This document shows, one piece after another, positions 41,957 through 50,261 of a stretch of 64,000 bases of DNA. Within the stretch, counting starts at the first letter, position 1. Each line of letters begins with the position of its first letter. This stretch comes from Daejeonia sp002484105. Its GTDB lineage: Bacteria > Bacteroidota > Bacteroidia > Flavobacteriales > Weeksellaceae. The stretch spans positions 1,364,001 to 1,428,000 of the forward strand of contig NZ_CP195105.1 in assembly GCF_051175565.1 (NCBI RefSeq), in the 5' to 3' direction. Both the position numbers and the translations under genes were made by a program. The notes under the pieces are model-generated. The model was not told the origin of the DNA. It saw only the letters and a program-made list of their open reading frames with translations, and did no database searches.

Positions 41957-43363
41957 TTATTGTACCAGTGCGTGTGGATCAAGCATTGCTCTGGGATCCA
42001 GCACAGCATCGAGTTTTTCCTGTGTCATAAGATTTTTTTCCAGTACGATATCGTAAACGGATTTGCCGGTTTCCAAAGCTTCTTTGGCAACTTTTGTGCT
42101 GTTTTTGTATCCGATATAGGGGTTCAGGGCGGTTACGATACCAATGCTGTTTTTCACCATATTCAGGCAGACGTCTCTGTTGGCCGTGATACCGTCGATA
42201 CATTTGGTTCTCAGTGTGTCCATTGCGCGTTGCAGGAAGGTAATATTTTCTGCAATAGCTTGTCCGAGTACGGGCTCCATAACATTCAGCTGGAGTTGTC
42301 CGGCTTCTGCAGCAAACGTTACGGTAAGGTCGTTTCCAATAACTTTAAAACAAACCTGGTTGACCACTTCCGGGATCACAGGATTTACTTTTCCCGGCAT
42401 GATGGAAGATCCCGGCTGCATAGCGGGAAGGTTGATTTCGTGCAGTCCGGCTCTTGGGCCTGAAGAAAGCAGGCGCAGGTCATTGCATATTTTTGAAAGC
42501 TTCACGGCCATTCTTTTCAGTGCAGAGGAATAGATCACGTAGGAACCAGTATCGGGTGTAGCTTCCACCAGGTTGGGTGCAGAAACAAACGGAAGGTGAG
42601 TCAGTTTTCCGAGATTTTCTGCGCAGAGGTGTGCATATTTCGGATGGGCATTGAGGCCGGTTCCTATGGCGGTACCGCCCATGTTGATTTCCAGGAAAAG
42701 ATGCGCATTATTGTTCAGGCGGATGACTTCTTCATCCAGAGTGGCAGCAAAAGCTTCAAATTCTTGTCCCAGCGTCATCGGTACGGCATCCTGCAACTGT
42801 GTTCGTCCCATTTTGATAACCTCCCGGAATTCTTCTCCTTTTTTCCGGAACGAAGTAATCAGCTGTCTCAGACTGTTGATGATTTTCACATTCATATGGA
42901 TCAGGGCCAGTCTTAAAGTAGTCGGATAGGCGTCGTTGGTAGACTGCGAAAGGTTGACATGGTCGTTCGGAGAGCAATATTGGTATTCACCTTTCTGATG
43001 TCCGAGGATTTCCAGGGCGCGGTTGGCAATCACTTCATTGGCATTCATATTGACGGAAGTTCCGGCGCCTCCCTGTATCATGTCCACAGGAAAATACTGG
43101 TGGAGTTTTCCGTCAATAATTTCCTGGCAGGCCTGGGAAATGGCTTTTGTCAGGTCATTACTGATCAGGCCCAACTGGTTGTTGGTCTGTACGGCGGCAA
43201 GTTTTACATAGGCGATGGCATTCACCACATCGGGGAAGTCACTCATTTTGCTTCCTGAAATATGGAAATTGTCGATGGCACGCTGGGTCTGCACGCCATA
43301 ATAAGCGTCTTTGGGAACCTGTATTTCTCCAAGGAGATCAGATTCTGTTCTGTATTCTTTCAT
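41957..43363 (-). CDS. aspA: Aspartate ammonia-lyase
   Basis: 468 aa from ATG 43363 (MKEYRTESDLLGE); the 49 residues upstream in frame are cysteine- and leucine-rich and unlike the family. It reversibly turns aspartate into fumarate and ammonia. VPKDAYYGVQTQRAIDNF, TSVNMNANEVIANRALE, VNLSQSTNDAYPT and the superfamily signature GSSIMPGKVNP are present. The SS loop before the signature holds the catalytic Ser. It is divergent from a Crp/Fnr-family regulator gene that may control it. A well-formed promoter lies just upstream. Confidence 0.95.
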   Translation of the reverse strand: MKEYRTESDLLGEIQVPKDAYYGVQTQRAIDNFHISGSKMSDFPDVVNAIAYVKLAAVQTNNQLGLISNDLTKAISQACQEIIDGKLHQYFPVDMIQGGAGTSVNMNANEVIANRALEILGHQKGEYQYCSPNDHVNLSQSTNDAYPTTLRLALIHMNVKIINSLRQLITSFRKKGEEFREVIKMGRTQLQDAVPMTLGQEFEAFAATLDEEVIRLNNNAHLFLEINMGGTAIGTGLNAHPKYAHLCAENLGKLTHLPFVSAPNLVEATPDTGSYVIYSSALKRMAVKLSKICNDLRLLSSGPRAGLHEINLPAMQPGSSIMPGKVNPVIPEVVNQVCFKVIGNDLTVTFAAEAGQLQLNVMEPVLGQAIAENITFLQRAMDTLRTKCIDGITANRDVCLNMVKNSIGIVTALNPYIGYKNSTKVAKEALETGKSVYDIVLEKNLMTQEKLDAVLDPRAMLDPHALVQ

Positions 43364-43411
43364 AATCTGGATAAGATTTTTAGGGTTGTCATCTGTTTTG
43401 TTCTGGCAGTA

Positions 43412-43443
43412 CAAAATTAGAGGTACAGGATTCCCGAAACAAA
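43412..43443 (-). promoter_or_regulatory. aspA promoter (-33 TTTG, -7 TAATTTTG)
   Basis: On the minus strand TTTG (43440-43443) is followed after 20 bases by TAATTTTG (43412-43419), very close to the Bacteroidetes consensus TTTG-N19-TAnnTTTG. It gives a leader of about 45 bases to the aspA ATG at 43363, which supports that start. Confidence 0.65.
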
Positions 43444-43469
43444 GTAATACAGGTGATATATTTACGGTG

Positions 43470-43477
43470 TATCTTTG
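43470..43477 (+). promoter_or_regulatory. -7 box of the Crp/Fnr-family gene
   Basis: TATCTTTG matches TAnnTTTG. It is 53 bp upstream of the start codon at 43531, and the TGTGA-N6-TCACA palindrome lies just downstream of the expected transcription start. Confidence 0.5.
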
Positions 43478-43495
43478 CAATTGGTCACGTGAATG

Positions 43496-43511
43496 TGTGA
43501 AAAATTTCACA
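43496..43511. promoter_or_regulatory. Crp/Fnr-type binding site between aspA and the regulator
   Basis: TGTGAAAAATTTCACA is a perfect TGTGA-N6-TCACA palindrome, the classical Crp-type half-site arrangement. It ends 19 bp before the regulator start codon and lies 53 bp upstream of the aspA -33 box. Autoregulation and aspA control are inferred. Confidence 0.65.
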
Positions 43512-43530
43512 GTAAAAATATCTAAGATAT

Positions 43531-44175
43531 ATGGAAAATCCGGATTTTCTGCAAAACGAACTGTTCAGCAGTCTTACGATCAGGGAAAAAGAGATTCTGA
43601 AAAACAACTCTGCCGTGCTTGATTTTGAGGAAGAAGAGATGCTGTTTAAAAATGGAAGTTTTTGTTCTTCAGTATATTTCGTTGGAGAGGGCAGTATTCG
43701 CTTGAGAAAAACTGATCATAACTTGTTTTTTATTTTGGAGAAAGGCGACGTGCTCGGTCTGGATTCTGTATTCAATGAAGATCCGGTATATTTTTCTGCC
43801 TATGCCGCCGGCGAAAGCCGGATTGTACAGATTGGGGCAAATGTCATCCGTAATTTTATTTCTTCCAATTCTCTTTTTCTGAGTGCTGTGGGCAGAAAAA
43901 ACAATGAAAGCAACCGTAAACTGATTTCTTCTCTTCTGGAATACCGCGACCGGAAAATCAACGGAGCCTTTGCTACTTTCCTGTTGCGCTATGACGGGCA
44001 TCCGTGTATTGATGATCTTACGCGCAAAGAAATAGGGGAAATCATTGGTTATTCCCGGGAGAATGTGACTAAAGTAATCCGAAATCTGATCTCCGAAGGT
44101 GTTGTTGAGGAAAATGGCAGGCATCTCCGAATGGTCGACCGGAAAAAACTTGAAATCCTGAAAAATAAAGGATAG
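43531..44175 (+). CDS. Crp/Fnr-family transcriptional regulator
   Basis: 214 aa. The N-terminal cyclic-nucleotide-binding-like beta barrel (residues about 20-115; YFVGEGSIRLRKTD and LEKGDVLGLDSVF) is followed by a long dimer helix and a C-terminal winged HTH with TRKEIGEIIGYSRENVTKVI (about 165-184). There is no Cys cluster of the Fnr kind, so an iron-sulphur sensor is not expected. The cAMP-contact residues are not clear either, so the ligand is unknown. It is divergent from aspA, with a Crp-like palindrome between, and is followed by a terminator. Confidence 0.9.
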   Translation: MENPDFLQNELFSSLTIREKEILKNNSAVLDFEEEEMLFKNGSFCSSVYFVGEGSIRLRKTDHNLFFILEKGDVLGLDSVFNEDPVYFSAYAAGESRIVQIGANVIRNFISSNSLFLSAVGRKNNESNRKLISSLLEYRDRKINGAFATFLLRYDGHPCIDDLTRKEIGEIIGYSRENVTKVIRNLISEGVVEENGRHLRMVDRKKLEILKNKG

Positions 44176-44200
44176 CACTGAGCTTCAGACACAACGATAA

Positions 44201-44231
44201 TCCCGGAAATTTATGACTCCGGGAATTTTTT
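44201..44231 (+). terminator. Terminator of the Crp/Fnr-family gene
   Basis: TCCCGGA (44201-44207) and TCCGGGA (44218-44224) form a 7-bp stem followed by TTTTTT. Confidence 0.8.
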
Positions 44232-44247
44232 ATTTTGAACCGTTTTG

Positions 44248-44634
44248 TTATGCTCTGGTCCGGTAAAAGTAAAATGCCAGCAATGCCCAGCTGATGATCA
44301 TCAGCATACCACCAATAGGGGTGATGGGGCCGAGGAATTTCAGATGGATATTCCACACTTCCTGGAAACTCAGGAAATAGATACTTACCGAAAAGAAGAA
44401 ACATCCGAGAATCATCAGCCATGAAATCCATTTTTCGGTGCCGGTTTCAAATTTCAGGATGTAGCCGGCAAACAGCAGGAAAAATGCCGCATACATCTGG
44501 TAGCGCACGCCGGTTTCAAAGCTGGTAAGCTTCTCTACTGAAAGTGTTTTCTTGAATGCATGTGCTCCGAATGCACCTAAAATGACGGAAAGCAGACCGT
44601 ATACAGCGCCGGTAACAAGGGTGAAGGTTTTCAT
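44248..44634 (-). CDS. DUF423 family membrane protein
   Basis: 128 aa with four hydrophobic helices, including GAVYGLLSVILGAFGAHAFK near the N terminus, the family hallmark, and SWLMILGCFFFSVSIYFLSF. The GAFGAH motif and PIGGMLMIISW end are typical of YgdD-like proteins. Function is unknown in the family; it sits in the inner membrane. It is 10 bp downstream of the small membrane protein gene and probably in one transcript with it and HMG-CoA reductase. Confidence 0.9.
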   Translation of the reverse strand: MKTFTLVTGAVYGLLSVILGAFGAHAFKKTLSVEKLTSFETGVRYQMYAAFFLLFAGYILKFETGTEKWISWLMILGCFFFSVSIYFLSFQEVWNIHLKFLGPITPIGGMLMIISWALLAFYFYRTRA

Positions 44635-44644
44635 TTTGATTATT

Positions 44645-44812
44645 TTATTGATTTTTAGTCAGCAGTAACGTGATTTTGGCCGTCAGCGTGAGCAGTCCCA
44701 GAATGATGAACATCCAGTAAAATTTTTTGCTTGTGGCAAAACCGGGATTTCGGGTCAGTTTCAGGAAAACTCCAAAACCGATAATCAGTACAGACCATAC
44801 AATGCCAAACAT
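44645..44812 (-). CDS. Small two-helix membrane protein (55 aa), coupled to HMG-CoA reductase
   Basis: The sequence begins MFGIVWSVLIIGFGVFLKL and ends ITLLLTKNQ. Two hydrophobic segments (residues 3-18 and about 32-51) are joined by a basic loop (KLTRNPGFATSKKFYW), so it should span the inner membrane with the loop inside. Its ATG overlaps the stop codon of the HMG-CoA reductase gene by one base (TAATG), which suggests coupled translation, and DUF423 follows after 10 bp. No family is recognised. Confidence 0.75.
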   Translation of the reverse strand: MFGIVWSVLIIGFGVFLKLTRNPGFATSKKFYWMFIILGLLTLTAKITLLLTKNQ

Positions 44813-46140
44813 TATTGTGTTCTTAAACGGTTAAATTCGTCAATCACTTCGTGGTGGCTCACCGTTTTGTCCCGGAAGTAGCTGACGAAATATTTCTTCT
44901 CTTCTTCGGTAGCACCCAGCTGATTCAGGATATTCAGCAGATGCATTTTCATATGACCTTTCTGTATGCCCGTAGTTACGAGGGAGCGCAGTGCTGCAAA
45001 GTTCTGCGCCAGTCCTGAAACAGCAAGGATGCTCATCAGTTGCTGTGCAGAGGGTTTGCCGAGAATCGCCAGAGAAAATTTCACCAACGGATGAAGGTTG
45101 GTGAGACCCCCTACAACCCCCACAGAGACCGGCAGGTCAATCCAAAATCTGAAAATTCCGTTGTCGGTTGTACAATGCGTCAGTGAAGAGTATTTTCCGT
45201 TTCTCGATGCGTAGGCATGGGCGCAGGCTTCGGTGGCGCGGAAGTCGTTTCCGGTGGCTATCACAACGGCATCCACACCGTTCATAATTCCTTTGTTGTG
45301 CGTGGTGGCGCGGTAGGGTTCAATTTCGGCAATGGTCACAGCCTGTTTGAATTTCCATGCAAATTCTTCGTGAGCAATGCCGCTGTCATCTTTCAGGTCT
45401 TCAACAGGGCAGGAAACTTCGGCTCTTACGATGCAGTCCGGCGTATAATTGGAGAGGATATTCATCACGACCTGAAGCGATTCTTTTTCCTGCATACTGA
45501 AATCTTCGCTGGCAGCAATTTCTTCTTTCAGGGTTTTGCCGAACTGTTCCAAACACGAATTGATAAAATTAGCTCCCATCGAGTCGACGGTATCAAAACT
45601 TGCTTTCAGCTGGTAATAATGGGGCATTTCAGCTGTTTTGTCCAGCAGGCGGATGTTCAGTATCCCGCCGCCGCGCCGCCGCATATTGGCCGTAATGTCT
45701 TCTGTGGCTTCAAAAAGTTTTTTCTTCAGTTTAAAGTTGAAAAAATGCTGCAGTTTATGCGGTTCCACATCCATGATAAAATGAGTGTGACCAAGCTTTT
45801 TAGTATTGATAATAGTCGTTTTAAAACCTCCTTTGTCAATCCAGAATTTTGCAGATTTGGACGCGGCGGCCACGACGGAGCTCTCTTCCACAGCCATTGG
45901 GAGTGCATAGAGTTTTCCGTCAATCAGAAAGTTGGGAGCAATGCCATAAGGCATATAAAAATTGGAAATGGTATTTTCTGAAAATTCATCATGCAGTTTT
46001 TGCAGTTCAGGATTGTCGTTCCAGTATTGTTTCAGGATGTGTTCGTACGTTTTGTCTCCGTTCAGATATTCTCCGTTCAGCCAGTCGATTTTGCCTTGTT
46101 TGGTCAGCCTGGAGAAACCTTCAATGGGTTGGTGGTTCAT
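44812..46140 (-). CDS. Hydroxymethylglutaryl-CoA reductase (class II type)
   Basis: 442 aa from ATG 46140 (MNHQPIEGFSRLTKQGK); the upstream 21 residues are not family-like. It makes mevalonate from HMG-CoA, or the reverse, in isoprenoid synthesis. SNFYMPYGIAPNFLIDGK then AVEESSVVAAAS holds the catalytic Glu. THNKGIMNGVDAVVIATGND contains the catalytic Lys and Asp, and the His lies near the C-terminal helix (DKTVSHHEVIDE). The lack of a long N-terminal membrane part fits the class II enzyme of bacteria. Flavobacteria use the mevalonate route. Confidence 0.93.
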   Translation of the reverse strand: MNHQPIEGFSRLTKQGKIDWLNGEYLNGDKTYEHILKQYWNDNPELQKLHDEFSENTISNFYMPYGIAPNFLIDGKLYALPMAVEESSVVAAASKSAKFWIDKGGFKTTIINTKKLGHTHFIMDVEPHKLQHFFNFKLKKKLFEATEDITANMRRRGGGILNIRLLDKTAEMPHYYQLKASFDTVDSMGANFINSCLEQFGKTLKEEIAASEDFSMQEKESLQVVMNILSNYTPDCIVRAEVSCPVEDLKDDSGIAHEEFAWKFKQAVTIAEIEPYRATTHNKGIMNGVDAVVIATGNDFRATEACAHAYASRNGKYSSLTHCTTDNGIFRFWIDLPVSVGVVGGLTNLHPLVKFSLAILGKPSAQQLMSILAVSGLAQNFAALRSLVTTGIQKGHMKMHLLNILNQLGATEEEKKYFVSYFRDKTVSHHEVIDEFNRLRTQ

Positions 46141-46379
46141 AGAGCATATTGATTTTGAATGCCAAAGATACGTAATTCGCATCAGGTTTTCAGGATCTGC
46201 CACAGTGTGAAGCCAGCATTTTTATTTAAGTTTAGGTGCTGTTATATGCGAAGCCGGAGAAATACAAAGTCATTTCTAAATGATGAATCCTGTTTTTCCA
46301 ATAAATACATTTATAGGAAAGGGTAAATCGTTGACAATAAACTACTATATCATATTGAAAAACAGCAAATATGAGAATG

Positions 46380-47675
46380 TTACTGGTTTTCAAAGATTTT
46401 CAGGAGTTCCTGCTGAAGCATCACGTCATATCTGCTGTTGAGAAGATTGTTGCTTGCCTGCAGCCAGTTGCTGCGGACGACAAAAAAGCTGTAGGCATCA
46501 ATGAGTCCCTCTTTGTATTTTTCCTCAGAACGCTGGAATGACAGTTTTTGGTTTTCGAAATTCTCCTGCAAAATCCTGTTTTTTTCCAGGGCATTCTGGT
46601 ACTGTTCCGCAATAATATTCAGATTTCTGTAGAGTTCGGTGAGGTTTTTCTGGTTTTCAAATTTGGTAACTAGTTGATCCAGTTTGGTCATTTCTACTTT
46701 ATTTTTCACCTGAAACTGCTGAAAAACCGGAATATTCAGTCCAAAATATAACTGCTGATTTTTATTCTGGCTGAACTGTTCTGAAAAAGCAGTGTTTCCT
46801 GAAGTATTGAGTGTCTTGCTGTAAAAAGTGGACCATTGATACGTTCCGGAAAGGGTTGGCAGGTACTCGGATTTTGCCACTTTAATGCGCTGGTCGGCAA
46901 TCTCAAGATTTTTTTGAGCCTCGGAATAAACCGGATTTTTCTGAACAAGCTGATCGATAAAATCTTCCTTTGTAACGAATGCAAGAGGTTTTACCGGATT
47001 TTCTGCCATTACAAAATTCACGGTATCTTTGTTGATGTTCAGTGCCGCAAGAAGATTGAGTTTGGCTACATTCATGTCGTTTTTTGCAGAAATCCACTGT
47101 TCCTGAATAGTTCCGAAATTGGCTTTAATATCATAAACATCGCTTTTTGCACGACTGCCGATTTCCACTTCTTTTTCAGTTCGGGCAATTTGCTCTTTCA
47201 TTCCGGAAATCTGGGGTTCCAGCACTTCAAACCACGATTTTGATTTCATGTATTGAAAAAACAAATTTACAATGCCAAGTTTAATATCGTTTTGCATTGT
47301 TTTTAATTGATATTCCGAACTTTCTTTATTCATTTTGGAAAGGGAAATATTCAGAAAATTCTTCCAGTTCAGCAGATCCACGGCTGCCGTTGCATAAAAC
47401 TGATCGTACTGCACATTCAACGCTTCACGGGAATTGGTGCTTGGATTAATGGTGGATCCAAAACTGTATGAATGAGCGATTCCGGCATTAGCAGAAGGAA
47501 GTAGTTTTCCTTTTGCTTCACTTATTTCCCTTTGATTTTTAGAAATATTGACGAGGCTTTGTTGAATATTCGGATTATGTTTTTGAGCATAATCGAGACA
47601 TTGCTGCAAACTCCAGTGTTGTTGCGCTGCACAGCACTGAAAGAAGAATATGAATATGAAAATGGGTTTATGCAT
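46380..47675 (-). CDS. TolC-family outer-membrane efflux protein
   Basis: 431 aa. Residues 1-18 form a signal peptide (FIFIFFFQCCAAQQ). The rest is two long alpha-helical outer-membrane efflux (OEP) repeats, with WSLQQCLDYAQKHNPNIQQ at the start and YKEGLIDAYSFFVVRSNWLQ near the end, both common in TolC-like channels. It should form the outer-membrane channel of the MacAB-like exporter encoded upstream on the same strand. It follows the first permease gene after about 80 bp of GA-rich repeat. It is the last gene of the cluster. Confidence 0.9.
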   Translation of the reverse strand: MHKPIFIFIFFFQCCAAQQHWSLQQCLDYAQKHNPNIQQSLVNISKNQREISEAKGKLLPSANAGIAHSYSFGSTINPSTNSREALNVQYDQFYATAAVDLLNWKNFLNISLSKMNKESSEYQLKTMQNDIKLGIVNLFFQYMKSKSWFEVLEPQISGMKEQIARTEKEVEIGSRAKSDVYDIKANFGTIQEQWISAKNDMNVAKLNLLAALNINKDTVNFVMAENPVKPLAFVTKEDFIDQLVQKNPVYSEAQKNLEIADQRIKVAKSEYLPTLSGTYQWSTFYSKTLNTSGNTAFSEQFSQNKNQQLYFGLNIPVFQQFQVKNKVEMTKLDQLVTKFENQKNLTELYRNLNIIAEQYQNALEKNRILQENFENQKLSFQRSEEKYKEGLIDAYSFFVVRSNWLQASNNLLNSRYDVMLQQELLKIFENQ

Positions 47676-47754
47676 GTTGTTTTATTTTTTGTTGGAAGTC
47701 AGAAGTTGGAAGATGGAAGACGAAGGTCAATTTTTGTTCTTCTGAAATTCGACA

Positions 47755-50190
47755 TTATTCATACTTCAAATATTTTACAAGGTTCACTTTTGTGGCCTGA
47801 AAGGCACGGATACTCACGACGGCAAACGTTAGAAACAGCAGTAATATGAAACTCAAAGCATACGGAAACCACGGCATTTCGATGCGGTAGGAAAAATCTT
47901 TAAGCCATTCGTTCATAAAATAATAACTAATCGGAATGCTGATGACAACAGCGAGGGCAGCCATTAACAGAAATTTTTTGGTGAGATCCCATACAATCGT
48001 TTTTTCGTCGGCGCCCAATGTTTTTTTAATGGCAACATCTTTCAGTTTTTGTTCGATTAACAATGAAGAAAGGGCGAACAGACCGAGCAAAGCCACGGTC
48101 AGGACAATTGCGTTCAGGAGGGTAAATAAGGTCTGCTGTTTCTGAAACTTTTCAAACGTTCTGGCAAATTTTTTATCTACAAATTCATAATCGAAAGGGT
48201 AGCCCGGTTCCGCTTTGGTGATCCAGAAATCTTTGATGCGCTCCAAAGTTCCGTTAATATCATTTCCGGAAAGTTTGATCTGCAGGTTTCCTACATTGTT
48301 TTTCGACCAGTTCCGGTCGTAATTGAACATCAGGATGGGGTCTATCGGTTTTTCGACACCACTTACATAAAAATCCTTTACAACACCGAGAATGGTATAT
48401 TTTTTTTCGTTTTCCCAACCGGGATATACTTCTTTTCCAATGGCCTGCTCCTTATTCCAGCCCATTTTTCTGATAAAAGTTTCATTGGCTATTGCACCGG
48501 AAATGGTATCAGATGCCATCCTCAGGTCTATATCTCTTCCTGCAACAAATTTCATCTTATAAAATCTGAAGTAATTGTAATCAATTCCGCCTACACCTAC
48601 GCTGCTTATTGATTTGGTGGTATCCTGGGCATATTTCACACTTGAGCTGTTCATCACACCTTCTCCGATTCTGAAGACCGAGCCGGTGATATCCTGCACG
48701 CCCGGTATTCTGGCCACTTCATTTTTCAGACGGAGATATTTTTTGTATGTGTAATCGTTCTCCCAATCGGTTTTCTTAAAATTAACATGGATTACCTGGT
48801 CGCCTTTAAAGCCCAGATTTTTGTTCATCATATGTTTTACCTGGGAATGGATGATGAGCGAGCAGATGATGAAAAAAGAGGAAATTACCAGTTGAAAAGT
48901 CAGAATAGCATTCCTCAGCCACACTCCATGACGGCTGCGGGAGAAATTTCCTTTCAGTGTATTGATGGGTTTGAAATTGGAAAGATACAGCGCAGGAATA
49001 AGGCCGGAAATTACTGCAAAAGCCAGCAGCATCAGTCCGGAATACCCAAAAAGCATCGGATCATCAAGCGTAATTTTCTTTCCCAGAAATTTGTTGTACG
49101 AAGGCAAAAGCAATTCTATAAGCGAAAAAGCCAGGATAAATGAGACCATACAGAGTAAAAAATTCTCCATCAGAAATTGCAGAACCAGTTGCCCTCTGGT
49201 GCTTCCTATGGCTTTACGGACGCCCACTTCCTTGGCGCGCTGTGTAGCCTGAGCGGTTTTCAGATTGATAAGATTGATGCCGGAGAGCATGAGGATGAGC
49301 AGAGACAGCCCCATCAGGATCATCATGGATTTTTTGTCCCCTTTGTCCACGCCTTCACTTTTTGCGTCCAGTTTCATTTTGGAAACTGGAGTGAGGAATA
49401 CTTTTGAAGGCTTGCTTTCGTCGATTTTCTCGCCCCATTTTTTCATGGCTATTTTTTCCTGTTCCCAGTTTTGGCGGGAGATTTTTTCCTCCAGTTTGCC
49501 CGCGTCAGTGCCGGGTTTCAGCTTGAAATACCCGACGTAGCTGTAATTGGTCCATTGCTGATCGCCGCTGCGTTTGCCGAGATCCGGATGCAGCATCACA
49601 AATCCGGGCTTAAAAACGGAATTGCCCTCCGGAAGTTGATATACTGCGGAAATCACATATAATTTGTCTTTACCGTCATCGATCTTTACCGTTTTCCCGA
49701 GGCAGTTCTGGTAGTCTGTGCCAAAAAGTGTTTTGGCGGTTTCTTCGGAAATGGCCATTTTGGACTCGTCGCTCAATGCATTTTTAAAATCTCCGGCTAT
49801 TTTTTCATAGGGAATAAAATCAAAGAAGTTTGCAGTAGTTCTGGCATTGCTGGTGAAAACCGACTGATTTCCTGCCATAAGGCGGATTTTGTGGCCGCTC
49901 CAGGAATTGATAATGGCATAGTCTTCGATTTCGCTGAATTTTTCTTTGGAAACCGAAAGTTCGGGATAACTTGATGTAATCATATTTCCAAAAGCAGTGT
50001 TATAATTCTCTACGAGGTAGATATTGTCTTTGCCCGGATTCCAGTTTTCATACGATTTTTCGTCCTGCCAGTTGATGAAAACCAACAGAAAAATACAGAG
50101 CCCGACACTCAGTCCCAACACATTAATTAGAGTGGAAACCCAGTTTTTCCGGTAATTGATGAGCGCTATTTTGAGCCAGTTTTTTAACAT
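47755..50190 (-). CDS. ABC transporter permease, double FtsX/MacB type (copy 1)
   Basis: 811 aa. A first transmembrane helix at about 20-40 (GLSVGLCIFLLVFINWQDEKSYE) is followed by a MacB-like periplasmic domain (about 45-280) and an FtsX core with three helices (about 285-435), including VGVRKAIGSTRGQLVLQFL. A second MacB-like domain and FtsX core end the protein (EQKLKDVAIKKTLGADEKTI). It lacks an ATPase and should use the LolD-like ATPase gene at 54946-55668. It is a clear tandem paralogue of the gene at 50262-52685. Confidence 0.9.
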   Translation of the reverse strand: MLKNWLKIALINYRKNWVSTLINVLGLSVGLCIFLLVFINWQDEKSYENWNPGKDNIYLVENYNTAFGNMITSSYPELSVSKEKFSEIEDYAIINSWSGHKIRLMAGNQSVFTSNARTTANFFDFIPYEKIAGDFKNALSDESKMAISEETAKTLFGTDYQNCLGKTVKIDDGKDKLYVISAVYQLPEGNSVFKPGFVMLHPDLGKRSGDQQWTNYSYVGYFKLKPGTDAGKLEEKISRQNWEQEKIAMKKWGEKIDESKPSKVFLTPVSKMKLDAKSEGVDKGDKKSMMILMGLSLLILMLSGINLINLKTAQATQRAKEVGVRKAIGSTRGQLVLQFLMENFLLCMVSFILAFSLIELLLPSYNKFLGKKITLDDPMLFGYSGLMLLAFAVISGLIPALYLSNFKPINTLKGNFSRSRHGVWLRNAILTFQLVISSFFIICSLIIHSQVKHMMNKNLGFKGDQVIHVNFKKTDWENDYTYKKYLRLKNEVARIPGVQDITGSVFRIGEGVMNSSSVKYAQDTTKSISSVGVGGIDYNYFRFYKMKFVAGRDIDLRMASDTISGAIANETFIRKMGWNKEQAIGKEVYPGWENEKKYTILGVVKDFYVSGVEKPIDPILMFNYDRNWSKNNVGNLQIKLSGNDINGTLERIKDFWITKAEPGYPFDYEFVDKKFARTFEKFQKQQTLFTLLNAIVLTVALLGLFALSSLLIEQKLKDVAIKKTLGADEKTIVWDLTKKFLLMAALAVVISIPISYYFMNEWLKDFSYRIEMPWFPYALSFILLLFLTFAVVSIRAFQATKVNLVKYLKYE

Positions 50191-50261
50191 GATTTTATTT
50201 TTTGTTGGAAGTCAGAGGTTTGGAAGACGACAGTCAATTTTTGGTCTTCCGGCGTCCGACA
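50191..50261. repeat. Duplicated GA-rich spacer between the two permease genes
   Basis: The minus-strand spacer after each permease gene is similar: GTTGGAAGTCAGA appears near 47692 and 50203 and both are followed by GAAGAC-like steps. The match continues into the 3' ends of the two permease genes (CATTATTCATACTTCA), so the duplication included gene plus spacer. Confidence 0.6.

Noticed and set aside
42096..43363. aspA as fumarase C
   Set aside because: Superfamily signature is shared, but length, the VPKDAYYGVQT start and overall pattern fit aspartase better; this rests on reading by eye.
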